From: Liolophura sinensis | Lineage: Eukaryota > Mollusca > Polyplacophora > Chitonida > Chitonidae | NCBI RefSeq assembly: GCF_032854445.1 | Contig: NC_088298.1 | Span: 20,857,295-20,921,294 of the forward strand | Direction: 5' to 3' | Length of the DNA: 64,000 bases | Notes under the pieces: model-generated | The model's database searches: none | Seen by the model: only the letters and a program-made list of their open reading frames with translations | Told to the model about the DNA's origin: nothing | Program-made: the position numbers and the translations under genes | Part shown: in pieces, positions 11,861 to 23,865 of the stretch | Numbering within the stretch: the stretch's first letter is position 1 | How the letters are laid out: each line of letters starts with the position of its first letter

Positions 11861-12136
11861 GTATTTATATATTTATTTACTCAAGAACATTTCACTCATA
11901 CGACGGTGGCCAGCATTATGGTGGGAGTAAACCCGCCAGAGCCCGGGCTAAACCCACGACCATTCCCAGGCTCACGTACAGCCGGAGAAGAAGTCAGCAT
12001 GAGCTGGAATTGAATTCACAACGACCGTATTGCATGCCAAGAGGCTGGTGTGTCATTGTGCCGCGCTGGCATGCTAATCACCTCGGTCACAAAGGCCCCC
12101 TCATGCTAATCACCTCGGTCAAGAAGGCCCCCTCAG
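11861..12136 (-). repeat. SINE family S1 with duplicated head end
   Basis: Nearly complete reverse S1 copy. A roughly 32-bp piece at the head end ('catgctaatcacctcggtca') is directly repeated at about 12068 and 12101. Confidence 0.8.
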
Positions 12137-12781
12137 TCATTGTGGCATAAACTCCTACAATGTAACAAAATAGCTGGAATTCTGTTTCAAGGTATGCCGA
12201 CTGTTGTTTGGTCCTGCCTGTACGATGACGATTTGTGGACAAACTGGTAACGTTGCACGTGTTACAAGAGAACAGTGGCCAGTCTAGTCTGCACCCAAGT
12301 CGCCATTATGCCAGTATAAATACCCTATTATAGGCATAGCGGGATGTATCATATAAGGTGCGTAATATACCTATAGTTTTGTAGTACCTAAAGTGGGACC
12401 TTGAAATGGTGAACTAAAGCGTGGCATTTATGAGAATCAATACTATACAGATATCAGACCTGAGATCTGTTTCATTCTTCCCAGCTAAGCTTTCAGAAGT
12501 ATTTATTGTGGAAACTATAAGCTGAGAACATGGCCATCCGATCTCAGACATATACAGACATATCATTCTATGAGCAAAGCCATACATATATTCTACGGCA
12601 AATATCCACGACTATCCCGCAAGTTGCTGCAAGCCTGGAAAGTTGTAAGTTTAGAATCATTTTTGTTTTTGATATAGATGTTGCATTGAGTTTTATCTTC
12701 ACACTTTTTCCTCGTGCAGCCATTTTCCTGTGAATATGTTCAACCAGAATGTATCGCCGCACGTAATATGTAATTATCAAT

Positions 12782-13116
12782 GGATGCTTAGGGTTTAACG
12801 CCGTACTTAACAATTTTTCAGTCATATGACGACGAGGAGTCATTAGGTGTGTACATATACTGTGTTTCCTTGTGGCATAGCGAGTCCATATCGCCAAAGT
12901 GCTGCTGTCACAGAAGTATCTTGCCGAAGACACCAGACATGACACCCCACACAGTCACATTATACTCACGCCGTGCCAACCACTTATGTTTCTTTGCTCT
13001 AAACTCTCAGTACTGAGCGCGCTGAAAGCCTTTGGTTATGACCCAACACGGGTTTGATCCCGGACCTCCCAACTTCAAGGCGGACGCTCTAATCATTCGG
13101 CCACTGAAGCGGTCTC
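12782..13116 (-). repeat. SINE family S3, full length
   Basis: The most complete S3 copy, about 335 bp, reverse. The head at 13010-13116 has 'tggccgaatgattagagcg' (A-box-like) and 'gggatcaaaccc' (B-box-like) on the minus strand. The body carries the 'tgtcttcgg' block and the shared 3' end. Confidence 0.8.
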
Positions 13117-13194
13117 AGGCACGTTATAGACTGTAAACAGAAACGCGAGGACGGCTGTTTCCGTGTTCGTAGTTTGATTTTACCTGGATTTGTA

Positions 13195-13262
13195 AAGACC
13201 TTGTGTGAGACCTTGAAGTCATGCACAATTAAAGCGTGTCATTTATGAGAATCGCCTTTCAC
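13195..13262. repeat. Short dispersed repeat, partner at 12385-12445
   Basis: 'gaccttgaa' followed by 'taaagcgtg.catttatgaga' occurs here and about 810 bp upstream, on either side of the S3 SINE. This may be one element split or duplicated around the insertion. Confidence 0.45.
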
Positions 13263-13698
13263 CCGAATATACTCTTAATACATGTACGTACTGTTTACAT
13301 GTACGTAAGAATAAAACGACATGCTTCATTCTGCTAATAAACAATAGGTGAATATTTATAGTTTAGTGCTTTGGTTTTCCAACGAAATCACAAATCTCGC
13401 GCTATACCTGGCGTCTCGTGAACAGTGTGGGGCCGGTTTCAAATGGCCGTTATTTAATCAGTTGGAAAACTTCATGTGAGAATTAAAAACTTAAAATTGT
13501 TTCAGGTGTTAAAATACGTGATTGACATGGGATAAGTCTTGTATCAATTTAACCCTGTTGCAGAATTGAGCTTTGTGATAATAAACTACAGTACGTTATA
13601 CATTGCACTTAAGATGTAATTTAAAATTTTGAATCAAGTCATAAATCTCTTTGTGAAATCGGTTCGTAGCCCTCAAGGAACATAAATGTGATATAAAA

Positions 13699-14097
13699 GA
13701 CTTACGGCTTAGAGAGTAAAACTAGAGCAGCGACGACAGTGCGATAATTGATAAATGGTCACAAAACCTTGGTATAGGTATACCATTAAAGCTAAGACAC
13801 ATTAATGTCCAGCGTGATTAACAGTTAGAAAGACTAACGGCACAGAGAGTAAAACCAGAGCAGAGACGACAGTGTGATAACTGATAAATTGCCACAAAGC
13901 CCCAGTATAGGTATACCATTAAAGACAAGGGACATTAATGTCCAGCGTGATAAACAGTTAGAAAGACTTACGGCATAGAGAGTAAAACCAGAGCAGAGAC
14001 GACAGTGTGATAACTGATAAATGGCCACAAAGCCCCAGTATAGGTATACCATTAAATCTAAGACATATTAATGCCCAGTGTGATTAACAATATGAAA
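13699..14097. repeat. 133-bp tandem repeat, three units
   Basis: Units begin near 13699, 13832 and 13965, each with 'gagagtaaaac.agagcag' and 'ggtataggtataccatta'. A partial fourth unit starts at 14098 and leads into a palindrome. Confidence 0.9.
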
Positions 14098-14260
14098 GAT
14101 TTACAGCATAGAGAGTAAAAACCAGAGCAGCGACGACAGTGCGATATTTGGCAAATGGCCGTCAACCGTAAAGAGGCCGTGTTTCACCGCTTACGTACGA
14201 CCATTTGCTAGATATCACACTGTCGTCTTTCCTCTGGTTTTACTCTCTTTGCCGTTGGTC
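14098..14260. repeat. Palindromic element extending the 133-bp array
   Basis: The arm at 14100-14158 (with 'gagagtaaaaaccagagcag') is repeated inverted at 14198-14258 ('ctctggttttactctctttg'), about 60 bp per arm with a loop of about 40 bp. The same arm sequence also occurs, diverged, near 5565-5625. Confidence 0.8.
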
Positions 14261-14324
14261 TTTAATTATATTATATTTAAAATACACCTTTTGAAACAGG
14301 CATCTGCTTGAACCACATATATGC

Positions 14325-14480
14325 TTAAAGCCATGTTGGTCGCCGTCATATAAGTGAACTATTCTTGAATGTAGCGTAAAACATAAATCTGTTAATTTGA
14401 ACAGAAAGTCTGAAAGTCTGAGTGATGCTAGAATGTACTCTGCCATTGCAACAGATTATTCCGTGAAATACAACACACAT
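14325..14480 (+). repeat. S1 3' fragment followed by one end of MITE-G
   Basis: 14325-14395 matches the S1 3' end ('gccgtcatataagtgaac'). From about 14388 the sequence matches the left end of the 31703-32226 element ('gagtgatgctagaat'). A (TAAA)n microsatellite follows at 14484-14518. Confidence 0.55.
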
Positions 14481-14484
14481 ATAA

Positions 14485-14515
<31 letters not shown>

Positions 14516-14679
14516 ATGTAAAGTCATCTGTTTCAGCGATTCTTCCATGCGTGTGTATCTTCACTGAGAGCCAAGTGTAAGGCTAACCATCAAATCTGAC
14601 ATTCTTTTGTCACTATGAGGACGTGTGTGTGATAAAAAGGAAAACGGCTGAGTCAGTCACTCAAAGTACACTAAAAAAG

Positions 14680-14790
14680 TGAATCTGCTAATTTTAACGG
14701 CAAGTCTGCTAGAATGTATTCTGTTATCATAACACAGTATTCTGTCAAATGCAACATAATATCCTATTCGTCTAGTGGAGTCTTTATGTT
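14680..14790. repeat. MITE-G fragment
   Basis: 'ctgctaattttaacggcaag' and 'ctagaatgtattctgttat' match the terminal region of the 31703-32226 element. The other end was not found. Confidence 0.5.
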
Positions 14791-15114
14791 GAATTAATAG
14801 AAAATGTGTGTTATATTTAGCAATCTGCTGCAATAAGAGAATACATTCTACATCCTGTATTACATCCTGTGTATTGTGTGATCTTTTTAGTGGCAAATCA
14901 CTTACACAAATACCTGTTTGTCATCCAGGATACTTCTGATGAAACATCTGCAGTTTCACTTTCTAAAAGTGATTAATCAAAACTGTCTATTCCTGGGGGG
15001 AAAAGAAGCAGAGAGAATTGCTGGAATCTTTGGGGATTACCCTGTTCGATGTGTGTAGTAGACCGAGATTTCATTGTTCGTCACAATTATGATTTTTCAT
15101 TGAAACTTAAGGGT

Positions 15115-15215
15115 CAACCAAGATGGACGCCCCACGTCAATAATCGCAACGCAAATTCCCCAAACAACACTTAACACAAACCACCAAAGAACTAACTTAA
15201 GCATCAAAGTACATG
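15115..15215. repeat. Dispersed repeat DR3, partner at 2140-2230
   Basis: The order 'gtcaataa..gcaa', 'aattccc.aaa' and 'ttaacacaaa.ca.caaagaa' is shared with the flank of the 100-bp satellite at 1515-2130, suggesting the satellite arose inside a dispersed element. Confidence 0.5.
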
Positions 15216-15454
15216 GAGTACAAAATTAACACAGATGCATGTAAGATAAGCAGCCTGGTGCAGTCACCAGAAAACTGGTATGACAAGCCTTGCAAACACT
15301 TTCAGCTTCGCTTAATTGTAAAATGAACTTCTCGGAGAGAAATATAGAGAGAGTGTTAAAGAGATGTTGAGGTTAGTTTTATGTGATCTGTGAATGATTT
15401 CAGTCCAAGAGATTGTTGTTATAGTGATTAAAGAAAATAACGGGTGAACAACGA

Positions 15455-15620
15455 AGTACATGTATATATGGGTGAAGGAAACCGGTATGCCTGGGCTAAA
15501 ACCACTCCCGGCATTTGCAAGGTACTAAAAGCCGCAGGCGAACTGACGAGAGCTGGATTCGAGCTCGCGACCTCAGTGGTCAGTTTCACTGATTTATACC
15601 CGATTGAGAAAGCAAGAGAC
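15455..15620 (-). repeat. SINE family S4, reverse
   Basis: It contains a reverse B-box-like 'gctggattcgagctcgcgac' and the S4 body (tgcctgggc, 'gaaaccgg'), related to 31140-31370. Confidence 0.5.
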
Positions 15621-15699
15621 TCAAAATCGTTTGAGCGTCCAAAATAGCAACGATAATTAAGGATAAAATTTACATTTATTTCCTCATATTTTTCAATCA

Positions 15700-16571
15700 A
15701 CCATTACCAGTCAAATCAATAAATATTAAATAAATAAATAAATAAATTATTGGATTTCACCTTTTACGTTTAGTTCCTTAAAACTAAATATGCACACTCT
15801 TTGTGTATTGATAGTGCTTTCGGCAGAGACCTTTAGCTAGAAGTTAAAGTTCAACCTGTAACTCGTAACTTCAAACTACAATAGGTAAACTAATTCAGAT
15901 TCGAACACAAAAGTTAGAACTTGTAATTTGTAACTAAAAGTCTCTAATATCAAAGTTCGGATGGTTGAGAGTTTCTGTGGACCCAGGATTGTGGGCGTAG
16001 ACCAGGATCAAGCGCTTCGAGGCGTACGCCTGCTTGTACATTATAAATTTTTCTGTATTTATGACACTTATTGCAAACACTATTAATGGATTTGAAAATT
16101 CAAACTGAATAATCTTCGATTAATTTCAGGGTACAAAGGCAACTGGGGTTTTCAAATTTCAAGGATCAAACACCATTATAATGGTTTTCAGACTTTAAAC
16201 TTCACTTTAGTTAACGGTTCAAACAGTATCAGTGTATTCTATATCAGTGTAAAACTTAATGGTTTTCAGTTAATTTCTGGATGCAAACACTATTAATGGT
16301 ATTCAAACTTCAGGTCCCACACTGTTAATAGCATTCAGGTTTTACTGTACCAACACTATTAATGGTAATGAAACTGGGGTAGACAATATTAAACATTGGC
16401 TATTCAGTTCATTTCATGGCGTCATTACTGTTAATAGCATTCATATATTTGATGGTGCTTACACCGTTTATGGTACTGGCCTAATTTCAACGTTCAAACA
16501 CAATCAATGATACTCAAACTTAAATTTCAAGGTCAGCAATCTTTAATTTATTTCAGGTTTCAAAGACTACT
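15700..16571. other. AT-rich intergenic, nothing recognised
   Basis: It begins with (AAAT)n. From about 16080 to 16560 short phrases such as 'caaacactattaatgg' recur irregularly, an old degenerate repeat. No coding frame is supported. Confidence 0.45.
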
Positions 16572-16690
16572 GGGTCTAGTTTAACAAAGTGGCGTACGAG
16601 ATTTTTTATCGTACATTTATCGTACGATATTTTGTACGTCACTATAACCGTGCCATTGTCTTATATGTGCAATTATCGTACGTTCAGACT
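16572..16690 (-). repeat. MITE-C, copy 2
   Basis: Read on the minus strand it aligns with 43186-43325: 'gcacatata.gacaat', then 'cg.tgtac.aaa', then 'gccacttt.t.aaact.gacc'. Internal CGTACGAT palindromes replace part of the other copy. Confidence 0.55.
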
Positions 16691-17404
16691 TGAGGGTGCA
16701 AACATGATTAATGACTTTCAAACTTGAGAGAGCAAACACGATTAATAACAGGACTTTGCGCATGACTTGATTTCAGTTCAATGTATTAGTGTGATGGGAA
16801 TTGTGCGCGTGACTTTAGAAAGCGAAAGCGTTTCTATAATCTTTAGCCTCAAAAATTCCGGTCCACATATTTATAGGCTTAACTGGTGCGAAGTTTAACG
16901 GGGTATGTACCGGTTAATATGAATGAAAATGTCACTCAGAGTAAGTAGGTCGGGTGGTCCTGGGCGGAAAACATGCTCTGTGCAGAGGCAATCATACGCG
17001 GTATATATGTCTACGCCGCTCACACTGTACATAGTAGCTTATAATTAGATCGCGGGACTCTGGGCATCAGAAGCTTTACGATAAGGTACACGTTTTAAGG
17101 CCGCGCTTTAACTTCTGAGAAATCTGGGGACAAGTGTCTTACTAGCAGGGAGGCCACAGTTTAGGGTACCGGTAACCTTAGCTCCCTCCAGCTGGATTAC
17201 CCACGCTACTGACAATGACATACAAAACATTCGACATAAACACTGGCGATCAAATGCACAAGGACAACTGCATGGAGTTGGACAGGTTGTGTGCTTTGAC
17301 CCACTTCACATGTGAAATTCGCACGATTGTAATGGAGTAGTGTTGTGGTTTGAAACCAGCTTGCTGTCAGAGTTTACAGTGCGGTTGGCGACGCCATTAG
17401 AGGA

Positions 17405-17590
17405 CACGACTGTGTTGCGGTTGACACCACTAGTGGACGGAACTGGAGTCCGAGCTGTGTGGCGGTTGATACCATCTGCAGTCAGAACTGTGTGGCGGTT
17501 GACACCATCTGTGGTCAGAACTGTGTGGCGGCTCACACCATCTGTACGTGATCAGAACTGTGTGGCGGCTCACACCATCTGTGGTCAGAT
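17405..17590. repeat. 33-bp minisatellite, about 5 units
   Basis: The unit reads 'tgtgtggcggttgacaccat' plus 'ctgtggtcagaac'. Because 33 is a multiple of 3, frames on both strands stay open (an 11-residue repeat with 'NRHTVLT' on the minus strand). The frame has no domain or splice context, so it is not called as a gene. Confidence 0.85.
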
Positions 17591-17599
17591 CTTTGATCT

Positions 17600-18950
17600 T
17601 GAGCTGTTTGCACCACAAAAATGACAAGGTTAGTCCACATAAACTTTCTCTTGCACAAAAGAATGTCGACAAGATATACACTGCAGAAGTTTGCCATTTT
17701 GCCGTCGATATCACATACATTCATAAATGTATGTACATACATAAATTCATTCTCGCAGAATAAGCAACACGCGTGATTGATTTAGAATGTTTTGCTTTGG
17801 TATGTATATAACCCATGTATGAAAGCCCAGCATGGACAGTCGACTTCTCAACAAATGTTGGCACAAAAGCATTGCGAAACAGCAAGAGACGTCGAAGTAC
17901 TTCATCCACTTTCAAACCTTTTTTGGCATAATATCGGGAATTTTATCCAGTCTGCTACAGAAGGGTCCCAAAGTGATTATGTATATCGTAATGCTGCCCC
18001 ACTGAATTATAATGCCGAAAATACCTTATGCAGATCTACGTTACATTCCTTCAGTGCACACACATATATAGTATAGGGAAGAAACGCATAGCCTACGTAT
18101 CCTTTGCTATGCAGGGTGACACCATGCCGGACCCATTCTTTTGGTGAACAGCTAAGGGGTTTGATCTGAAACTAAAAGTTATCAGCGTATACATACGCGG
18201 TGATGATTGTGTTACATTTTTCTGTTGTTTTGTTTCCGTCTATGCACTTTGTAGCTTACAGATGTTTAGCAGCAAGAAATAAACCGTACAGATCTAGACA
18301 TACTGTAGTTCGTGCAAAACGTCATGACTTATTCCCCTCGGATTGTGGAACGTCGTGACGTTAAAGCGGCCCTGATTCATTCATCAGGCATTCAACGATC
18401 ATCACAAAAACTGTTACTTTTTAAACATAAAAGACGGGGATCGCAATAACGTCACCACTCTCTGACAGAAAAAAAATATTGCAATGAACATTGTCGGTAA
18501 AAGATTAGATTGGACAACTGTAAGGACTAAAAGTAATAAATGAATAATTTTCACAAGAACATTCCTTCCCTCGTATGCAGTAACAGGGGAAGCCGGTTGA
18601 CAATGAGTTCTTGCGAAAATTGAATGCGTTGGGGTTCACAAAAATGCCTTTCATTTTGGCTTAACATGTCATTAGCACAAATAATATTCAAGTTTTTAAA
18701 GAGAATTTTACGATGTGCTTAGGCTATCATACTCAACCACACCTCACCCCATCCCCTCTCGCTGCACAAATGTACTCACTGAACGGGAAATGAACACATG
18801 CAATGGCGACAAGTAGGATGTCCTGATAAGTTATTCACAGCCTCTCAAAAACAAAAATTTATTCCAAAACGGATTCTTTCTTTTTTCACACATTTAAAAT
18901 TGTCGCTTGCCTATATTCAACACGAATTCTGTGGCCCATTATTTTGGGTG
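17600..18950. other. Intergenic, no feature supported
   Basis: Short open frames near 17720-18080 have no recognisable features. No repeat family of this window is clearly present. Confidence 0.4.
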
Positions 18951-18961
18951 TTACACTGAGA

Positions 18962-19055
18962 AATTCGCAGATAGAGTGAGAACATTCTCTTGTGACGCCG
19001 GAGTGCCTAAACACTGACTGTATGGTCCATAAAGTACACCATAGACTTCAAACAT
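18962..19055. repeat. Dispersed repeat DR4, partner at 26105-26190
   Basis: 'ttgtgac.cc.gagt.cct' and 'tatgg.' followed by 'cataaag..caccatag' and 'ttgaatgc.ttt' are shared with 26105-26190 in an intron of the Ig-TIR gene. Confidence 0.6.
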
Positions 19056-19063
19056 TTGAATGC

Positions 19064-19158
19064 ATTTATTTATTTGCTTGGTATTTTACGCCGTACTCAA
19101 AAATATTTCACTTATACGACGATGACCAGCATCATGATGGAAGGACACCCGACAGAGT
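19064..19158 (-). repeat. SINE family S1, 3' fragment
   Basis: Reverse copy containing the S1 3' end ('ttttacgccgtactcaaaaa') and the start of the central domain. Confidence 0.8.
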
Positions 19159-19264
19159 GAATGCATTTAAAAATCTGCATTTAAAAATCTCAAGACATAA
19201 ATGCATGACATATGAACGTTATATTTCATTTTTCTTTCGCTTTAAGAAACCATATTACGTGATC

Positions 19265-19800
19265 ACATTCGTTTCATGAGAAGTACATATTGCATGTGAA
19301 ATTTCATGAAATGTGCATTTTGCCTGGGAAGTTTTACGAGAGGTGCATATTGCATGTAAAGTTTCATGAGAGGTGCATATTGTATGTGAAATTTTATGAG
19401 ATGTGCATATTGCATGTGAAGTTTCATGAGAGATGAATATTGCATGTAAAGTTTTTTGAGCGGTGCATATTGCATGTGAAGTTTCATGAGAGGTGCATTA
19501 TACATGTGAAGTTTCGTGAGTGATGAATATTGCAAGTAAGTTTCACGACAGGCGCATATTGTGTATGAAGTATCATGAGATGTGCATATTACATGTGAAA
19601 TTTCATGAGTGGTGAATATTGCAAGTAAGTTTCAGGGCAGGTGCATATTGCATGTGAAATTTCATATGAGGTGCATATTGCATGTACATACTGCATGTGA
19701 AGTTTCATGGGAGGTGCATATTACATGTGAAGTTTGATGAGAGGTACATATTACATGTGGAGTTTCATGAGAGGTGCATATTACATGTGAAGATAGGTGG
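19265..19800. repeat. 30-bp minisatellite, about 17 units
   Basis: The unit 'gaggtgcatattgcatgtga' plus 'agtttcatga' is repeated with drift. A multiple-of-three period keeps a 10-residue repeat frame open on the minus strand ('MQYAPLMKLH'); it is judged non-coding. Confidence 0.92.
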
Positions 19801-19952
19801 ATAGGTGCGAATGAGATGATTAAATATGAGGTTTCATGATTCGTGTTTCGTGAAAGGTAACTCTAGCTTCAAATTTAAATATTTTGATTTACGATCTGAA
19901 ATCTTCCTGTCGGTAGTTTAATTTTGCAAGAGCACGAATGATTATGGCTTTA

Positions 19953-20178
19953 TTAAGAGGGTAGTGCAACGAGAGGTTAACCCGTACCAGTATAATGACT
20001 CGGCCAGACGGCTTACTTACCTTCCGAAAGTCTTCTCATTGAAGCAGCACTAGATAAAAGAGTGGTGCAAATCCGTTCTGCAAGAAGGAGGCACATTACA
20101 TGCACTTAAAGGCCTCTTTCGTCGTTATATGACTGAAAAATAGTACGACGTTAAACCACAAGCACTCACTCACTGTAT
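19953..20178 (+). repeat. SINE family S2, 3' two-thirds
   Basis: It matches 62402-62765 from 'atagtgcaacg'-like sequence to 'acgacgttaaaccacaagca' and a (CACT)n tail. The tRNA-like head is absent. Confidence 0.85.
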
Positions 20179-20761
20179 TATTAGAAATTAAGGATGAGAC
20201 TTTTTGTGTTTTCTAAAATGATTTGCTTTTTGATCACCGTGATCCAATGTCTTCAGTGTCAACGTTCTTCAAGATTTCTGTTTAATTTATACTAGATATA
20301 CGTTCATGGGAACCCCCTTCTTTCCAGTATGCAAATAATCTCGCGCGTGCGAGAACCAATTAAACCAATCAGAATTTACTTTTATCTTTTTGTAGTTTAA
20401 TGGCCTCACGAGGAGACATGAGAAAGACCCCGTTTTAAGAGACTGACATACAACTATGTGTATATATCGATAAAAACTGCTGTGTGAGAGCTAACCTTTG
20501 TCCAAATGACCTACTTGGCCGTGTTTCACAATCCAGTCAGCTGTGGTTTACGATAAATGTAGGCCCGGAACCGTGTGCTGTTTTTTTTTCTTCTTTACAC
20601 AATCATATTAGTAAATGTTATTGACTAGACTTGTGTGAATATTTCTCGTAACTTTTTTCGTAAAACACGTTGTCTAGGTTACAGTGCCATGAGGCGAAGT
20701 CATCTACGAGAAAAGTTCCGAAAAATTGATTTATGAATTTTTGTGAAAGAGGGCTCAGCCC

Positions 20762-20763
<2 letters not shown>

Positions 20764-20793
<30 letters not shown>

Positions 20794-20845
20794 TGTATGT
20801 ATGTATATATGTATGTATATATATGTATGTGTGTATATATATAAA
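20764..20845. repeat. (ATGT)n/(AT)n microsatellite
   Basis: Perfect and interrupted tetranucleotide repeats. The Tyr/Ile/His-rich minus-strand frame over it is a repeat artefact. Confidence 0.95.
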
Positions 20846-21204
20846 TATGTAATTGATAAGTCTCTAATAATGTAATAACAGTCATGTAATGATTATCCAG
20901 TGCAGTTTTATGCGCTGAAGTCCGCCAGCTGCGCTCGAGCTGTGTTGAGGAATGCATTTGACCTATATAAATGTGACTTTCGAAACTAAAAGAAGACTAT
21001 ATCGAAACCAGCAAAACATTGGGTCACATGAGACAAGTGCATATACGATTTCGGATATGCCATTTTGGGTGTCAAGATCTATTAACTGAGCTATCAAGCC
21101 AGGGTATAAAGGTAATGTATCTCCCATCAAAAGCAGAAATTATTTTAGTCCTCGCAAGGGCAATGTCATAGGGCGATGGTATCACTTGTCCCCGGTTACC
21201 ATTA

Positions 21205-21408
21205 TCCTAATTCTTCAACCTATTCGCATATGAAAGAGCAACTATCAATGCAATTTATGCACATTTTTAATTTGATTTTGGAGACAAAACCACATTGGTT
21301 GGGTTGGCCAATCACAAAAAGTATAATTTTTACCAGTCTACACAGAGTAATGCCTTTAGAACTTGAGTGAAAACCTTGTAAACATGTGAAATGGTTGAAG
21401 AATTAGGC
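21205..21408. repeat. MITE-B, copy 1
   Basis: About 200 bp between 'cctaattcttcaacct' and its inverted form 'ggttgaagaattagg'. The interior 'gcatatgaaagagcaact' and 'ttttggagacaaaaccacat' recurs at 44570-44789, 45308-45410 and 46196-46415. Confidence 0.85.
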
Positions 21409-21499
21409 CTACAGTAAGTAAGTAAGTAGTCTCCCCTTTTACCCCATGTATAACGGAATCTTGTAGCACAGCCTTTAGGACATGAGAAGACCAAGTTAC

Positions 21500-21712
21500 C
21501 CTCTTACATTTATTCTTTTGTACAGCAAAAGTTCCAAACTCGAGCAAGTTAAGGTGAGCACACAGCTGCAAAGGGTATCTCATGGGGCTTTGTAAACATG
21601 AGTGGACCCATGGAAAAATACAGCAAAGATAGAGTGTTTTTGTTTTTTTTTTTTTTTTATCTCGTAACACCTTGTAAAGGTGCGAAAAGGCCGAAGAATT
21701 ACAGTACACTTC
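21500..21712. repeat. MITE-B-related remnant
   Basis: The right end 'accttgtaaaggtgcgaaaa' plus 'ggccgaagaattac' matches the MITE-B terminus. The interior differs and includes a T-run at 21640. Confidence 0.45.
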
Positions 21713-21762
21713 TACGGCGTTCCATGCTCCCATTCTCAGTCTTTTATGGAATTTGGTTGATT

Positions 21763-21903
21763 TCTCTGCTCCCCGGTCGTACATGGAAATGTCTGTCAGC
21801 AGCCTGCGGATGGTCGTGGGTTTGCCCAAAAGCTCTGTACGGTTTCCTCCCACAATAATGCTTGCCGTGAAATATTCTTGAGTACGGCATAATAACACCA
21901 ATC
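21763..21903 (+). repeat. SINE family S1, 3' part
   Basis: It runs from the central domain ('ggatggtcgtgggtttgccc') to the 3' end; the head is missing. An S3 SINE follows directly. Confidence 0.8.
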
Positions 21904-21905
21904 TA

Positions 21906-22135
21906 GCTGGAGTGTCATGTCTGTTGTCTTCGGCATGATACTTCAGTGGCGGCAGCACTTCTGCGGCATGGACACACCCCAAGAAGGCACAGTATATGTA
22001 GGACTACATACACTTAATGACTTCTCGTCATCATATGAATGGAAAATTGTTAAGTGCGACGTACAATCCCAAGCATGCATACATACATACATACATACAT
22101 CCATACATACATGCATACACACATACATACATACA
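21906..22135 (+). repeat. SINE family S3 body with (CATA)n tail
   Basis: The 'gtgtcatgtctg.tgtcttc' block, 'atgacttctcgtcatcatat' and 'cccaagcatg' are followed by a 50-bp CATA/CATC microsatellite tail. It abuts the S1 copy at its left. Confidence 0.8.
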
Positions 22136-22335
22136 AAGAGGGCATGCGGAATTTATTTTTTTATATTCCTGTAACCGGAGCCTTGCACTGAATTTTGCTT
22201 GAAACAATAAATGTGTAGAACGGAGATGAGTATACCTGGAAGACCATGAAAAACTGTACCAGAAAATGCCTTAAGTTTGATTTCTTCTTCGCTGGATTAA
22301 ATGTAGCCAGATTAAAAGGTGTGCCTTATGAACCA

Positions 22336-22505
22336 TGTTGATTTGTTTATTTGATTGGTGTTCTACGTCGTGCTGAAGAATATTTCACTTATACGACGGC
22401 GGCCAGCATTATGGTGGGAGGAAACCGGACAGAACCCAGGGGAAACCCATGACCATCCGCAGGTTGCTGCCAGACCTTCCCACGTACGGCCGGAGAGGAG
22501 AGGAA
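22336..22505 (-). repeat. SINE family S1, 3' part
   Basis: Reverse copy from the tail through the central domain into the 'cgtacggccggagaggag' junction. Confidence 0.85.
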
Positions 22506-22654
22506 GTGGGTCCATGTTGATGTTGTTTATATGTTGCCAACGACATCCCAAAGCTTTTACATCTACACTTTAATGTTCAGCTCTGTACATGTGTAATGTG
22601 TGTGCCTCGCAATTGTCATGTTCCACACTCGCTGCCTTCACGTTAAACGAAACT

Positions 22655-22856
22655 ATCGAAGAGACTCTCACCAATTCGGTCGTTGTGAGTTCAAGTCCAG
22701 TTCGTGTTATCTTCCTCTCCGGCCGTACGTGGGAAGGTCTACCAGGAACCTACGGATGGTCGTGGCTCTGTCCGGTTTACTCCCACCATAATGCTGGACG
22801 CCGTCGTATAAGTGAAATATTCTTGAATATGGCATAAAACACCAATCAAATAAATA
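22655..22856 (+). repeat. SINE family S1, 5'-truncated
   Basis: It begins inside the head ('gagactctcaccaattcggt'), keeps the B-box-like 'gagttcaagtcc' and runs to the A-rich tail. It lies 75-150 bp upstream of the acceptor of the first coding exon of the Ig-TIR gene. Confidence 0.85.
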
Positions 22857-22967
22857 AATTAATTAAACGAAACTCATAGATCTAATTCTTGAATGTTATT
22901 TATCATTTAACTCTTTTGTTCTCTTCCTACAGAGAAGACATCCTTTGTGCGGAATTTTGCAATGATG

Positions 22968-22975
22968 TGACGTCA
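22968..22975. promoter_or_regulatory. CRE-like palindrome TGACGTCA
   Basis: A perfect TGACGTCA lies in the predicted 5' UTR, 29 bp before the ATG of the Ig-TIR gene. In animals this is the CREB/ATF site. Its position downstream of a splice acceptor, rather than in a promoter, weakens the functional reading. Confidence 0.25.
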
Positions 22976-23003
22976 CCTGATTGGTAATAACAAAGGCACC
23001 ACC

Positions 23004-23808
23004 ATGCCAACAGCCCGGCTCCCTCTGGCGGCAGTTATTTTAACAATTCTTGACGTTGCCTTCTCCGTGCCGCCGCGGTTCTACAAACGTCCCGAATTTC
23101 CGTCGTTACCAATCATCGTAGGCCATGAGGTGAAGTTGGACTGTTTCCTCATCTCTGGCGTAAACTTCACCATGACGTGGACAAAAAATAACAGGACCAT
23201 CGAGAAATCGTCAAAATATCCTTTGTGTCATCATATAAACTCGACAAGCTCATGAAGACATTACGACGGTGAAATCGTGCGACACTCTTAATTAATCTGT
23301 ATTAAACAATAATGGTCGCTTCCAGCCACAAACCTGACCAATCTGATCAACATCGTATCTAAGTGAACGAGCGCAAATTCACATTGTACCCTACCCCCTA
23401 CAAACATGTTCATGTCGTCTTGCACGACGACCCCTCGTTAAGTGAATAGTTTAAAAAAAAAACAGGATGTCAAAAATTGAACGCACCCACCAGAAAGATC
23501 TGACAGAGCTCCTTTTCACAGACAATTAATTAATTTATTTGATTGGTGTTTTACGCTGTACTCTGTCACAGACAAATCAATCATTTTAATTAAAACGAAA
23601 AAACAAGCTATTTATTGATGCAAAAGGTTGGAAACAACCCTAAACAGCCACTGCCATTTATTTAAAATTAAAATTGATAACATTGTTTTCTCATTGTCTG
23701 CAATTTAACTTACTTTAAAATCTCCGTTAAAAAACATCAGAAGAATAAAACGATATGCGTTTTATACTTGTATATATGCATTAAATCGGAAAACCAATTT
23801 GTGGAATT

Positions 23809-23865
<57 letters not shown>

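Noticed and set aside
17306-17624. Open frames with 11-residue repeats
   Set aside because: 33-bp minisatellite artefact.
19263-19535. 10-residue-repeat protein on the minus strand
   Set aside because: 30-bp minisatellite; the frame has no upstream exon or conserved composition.
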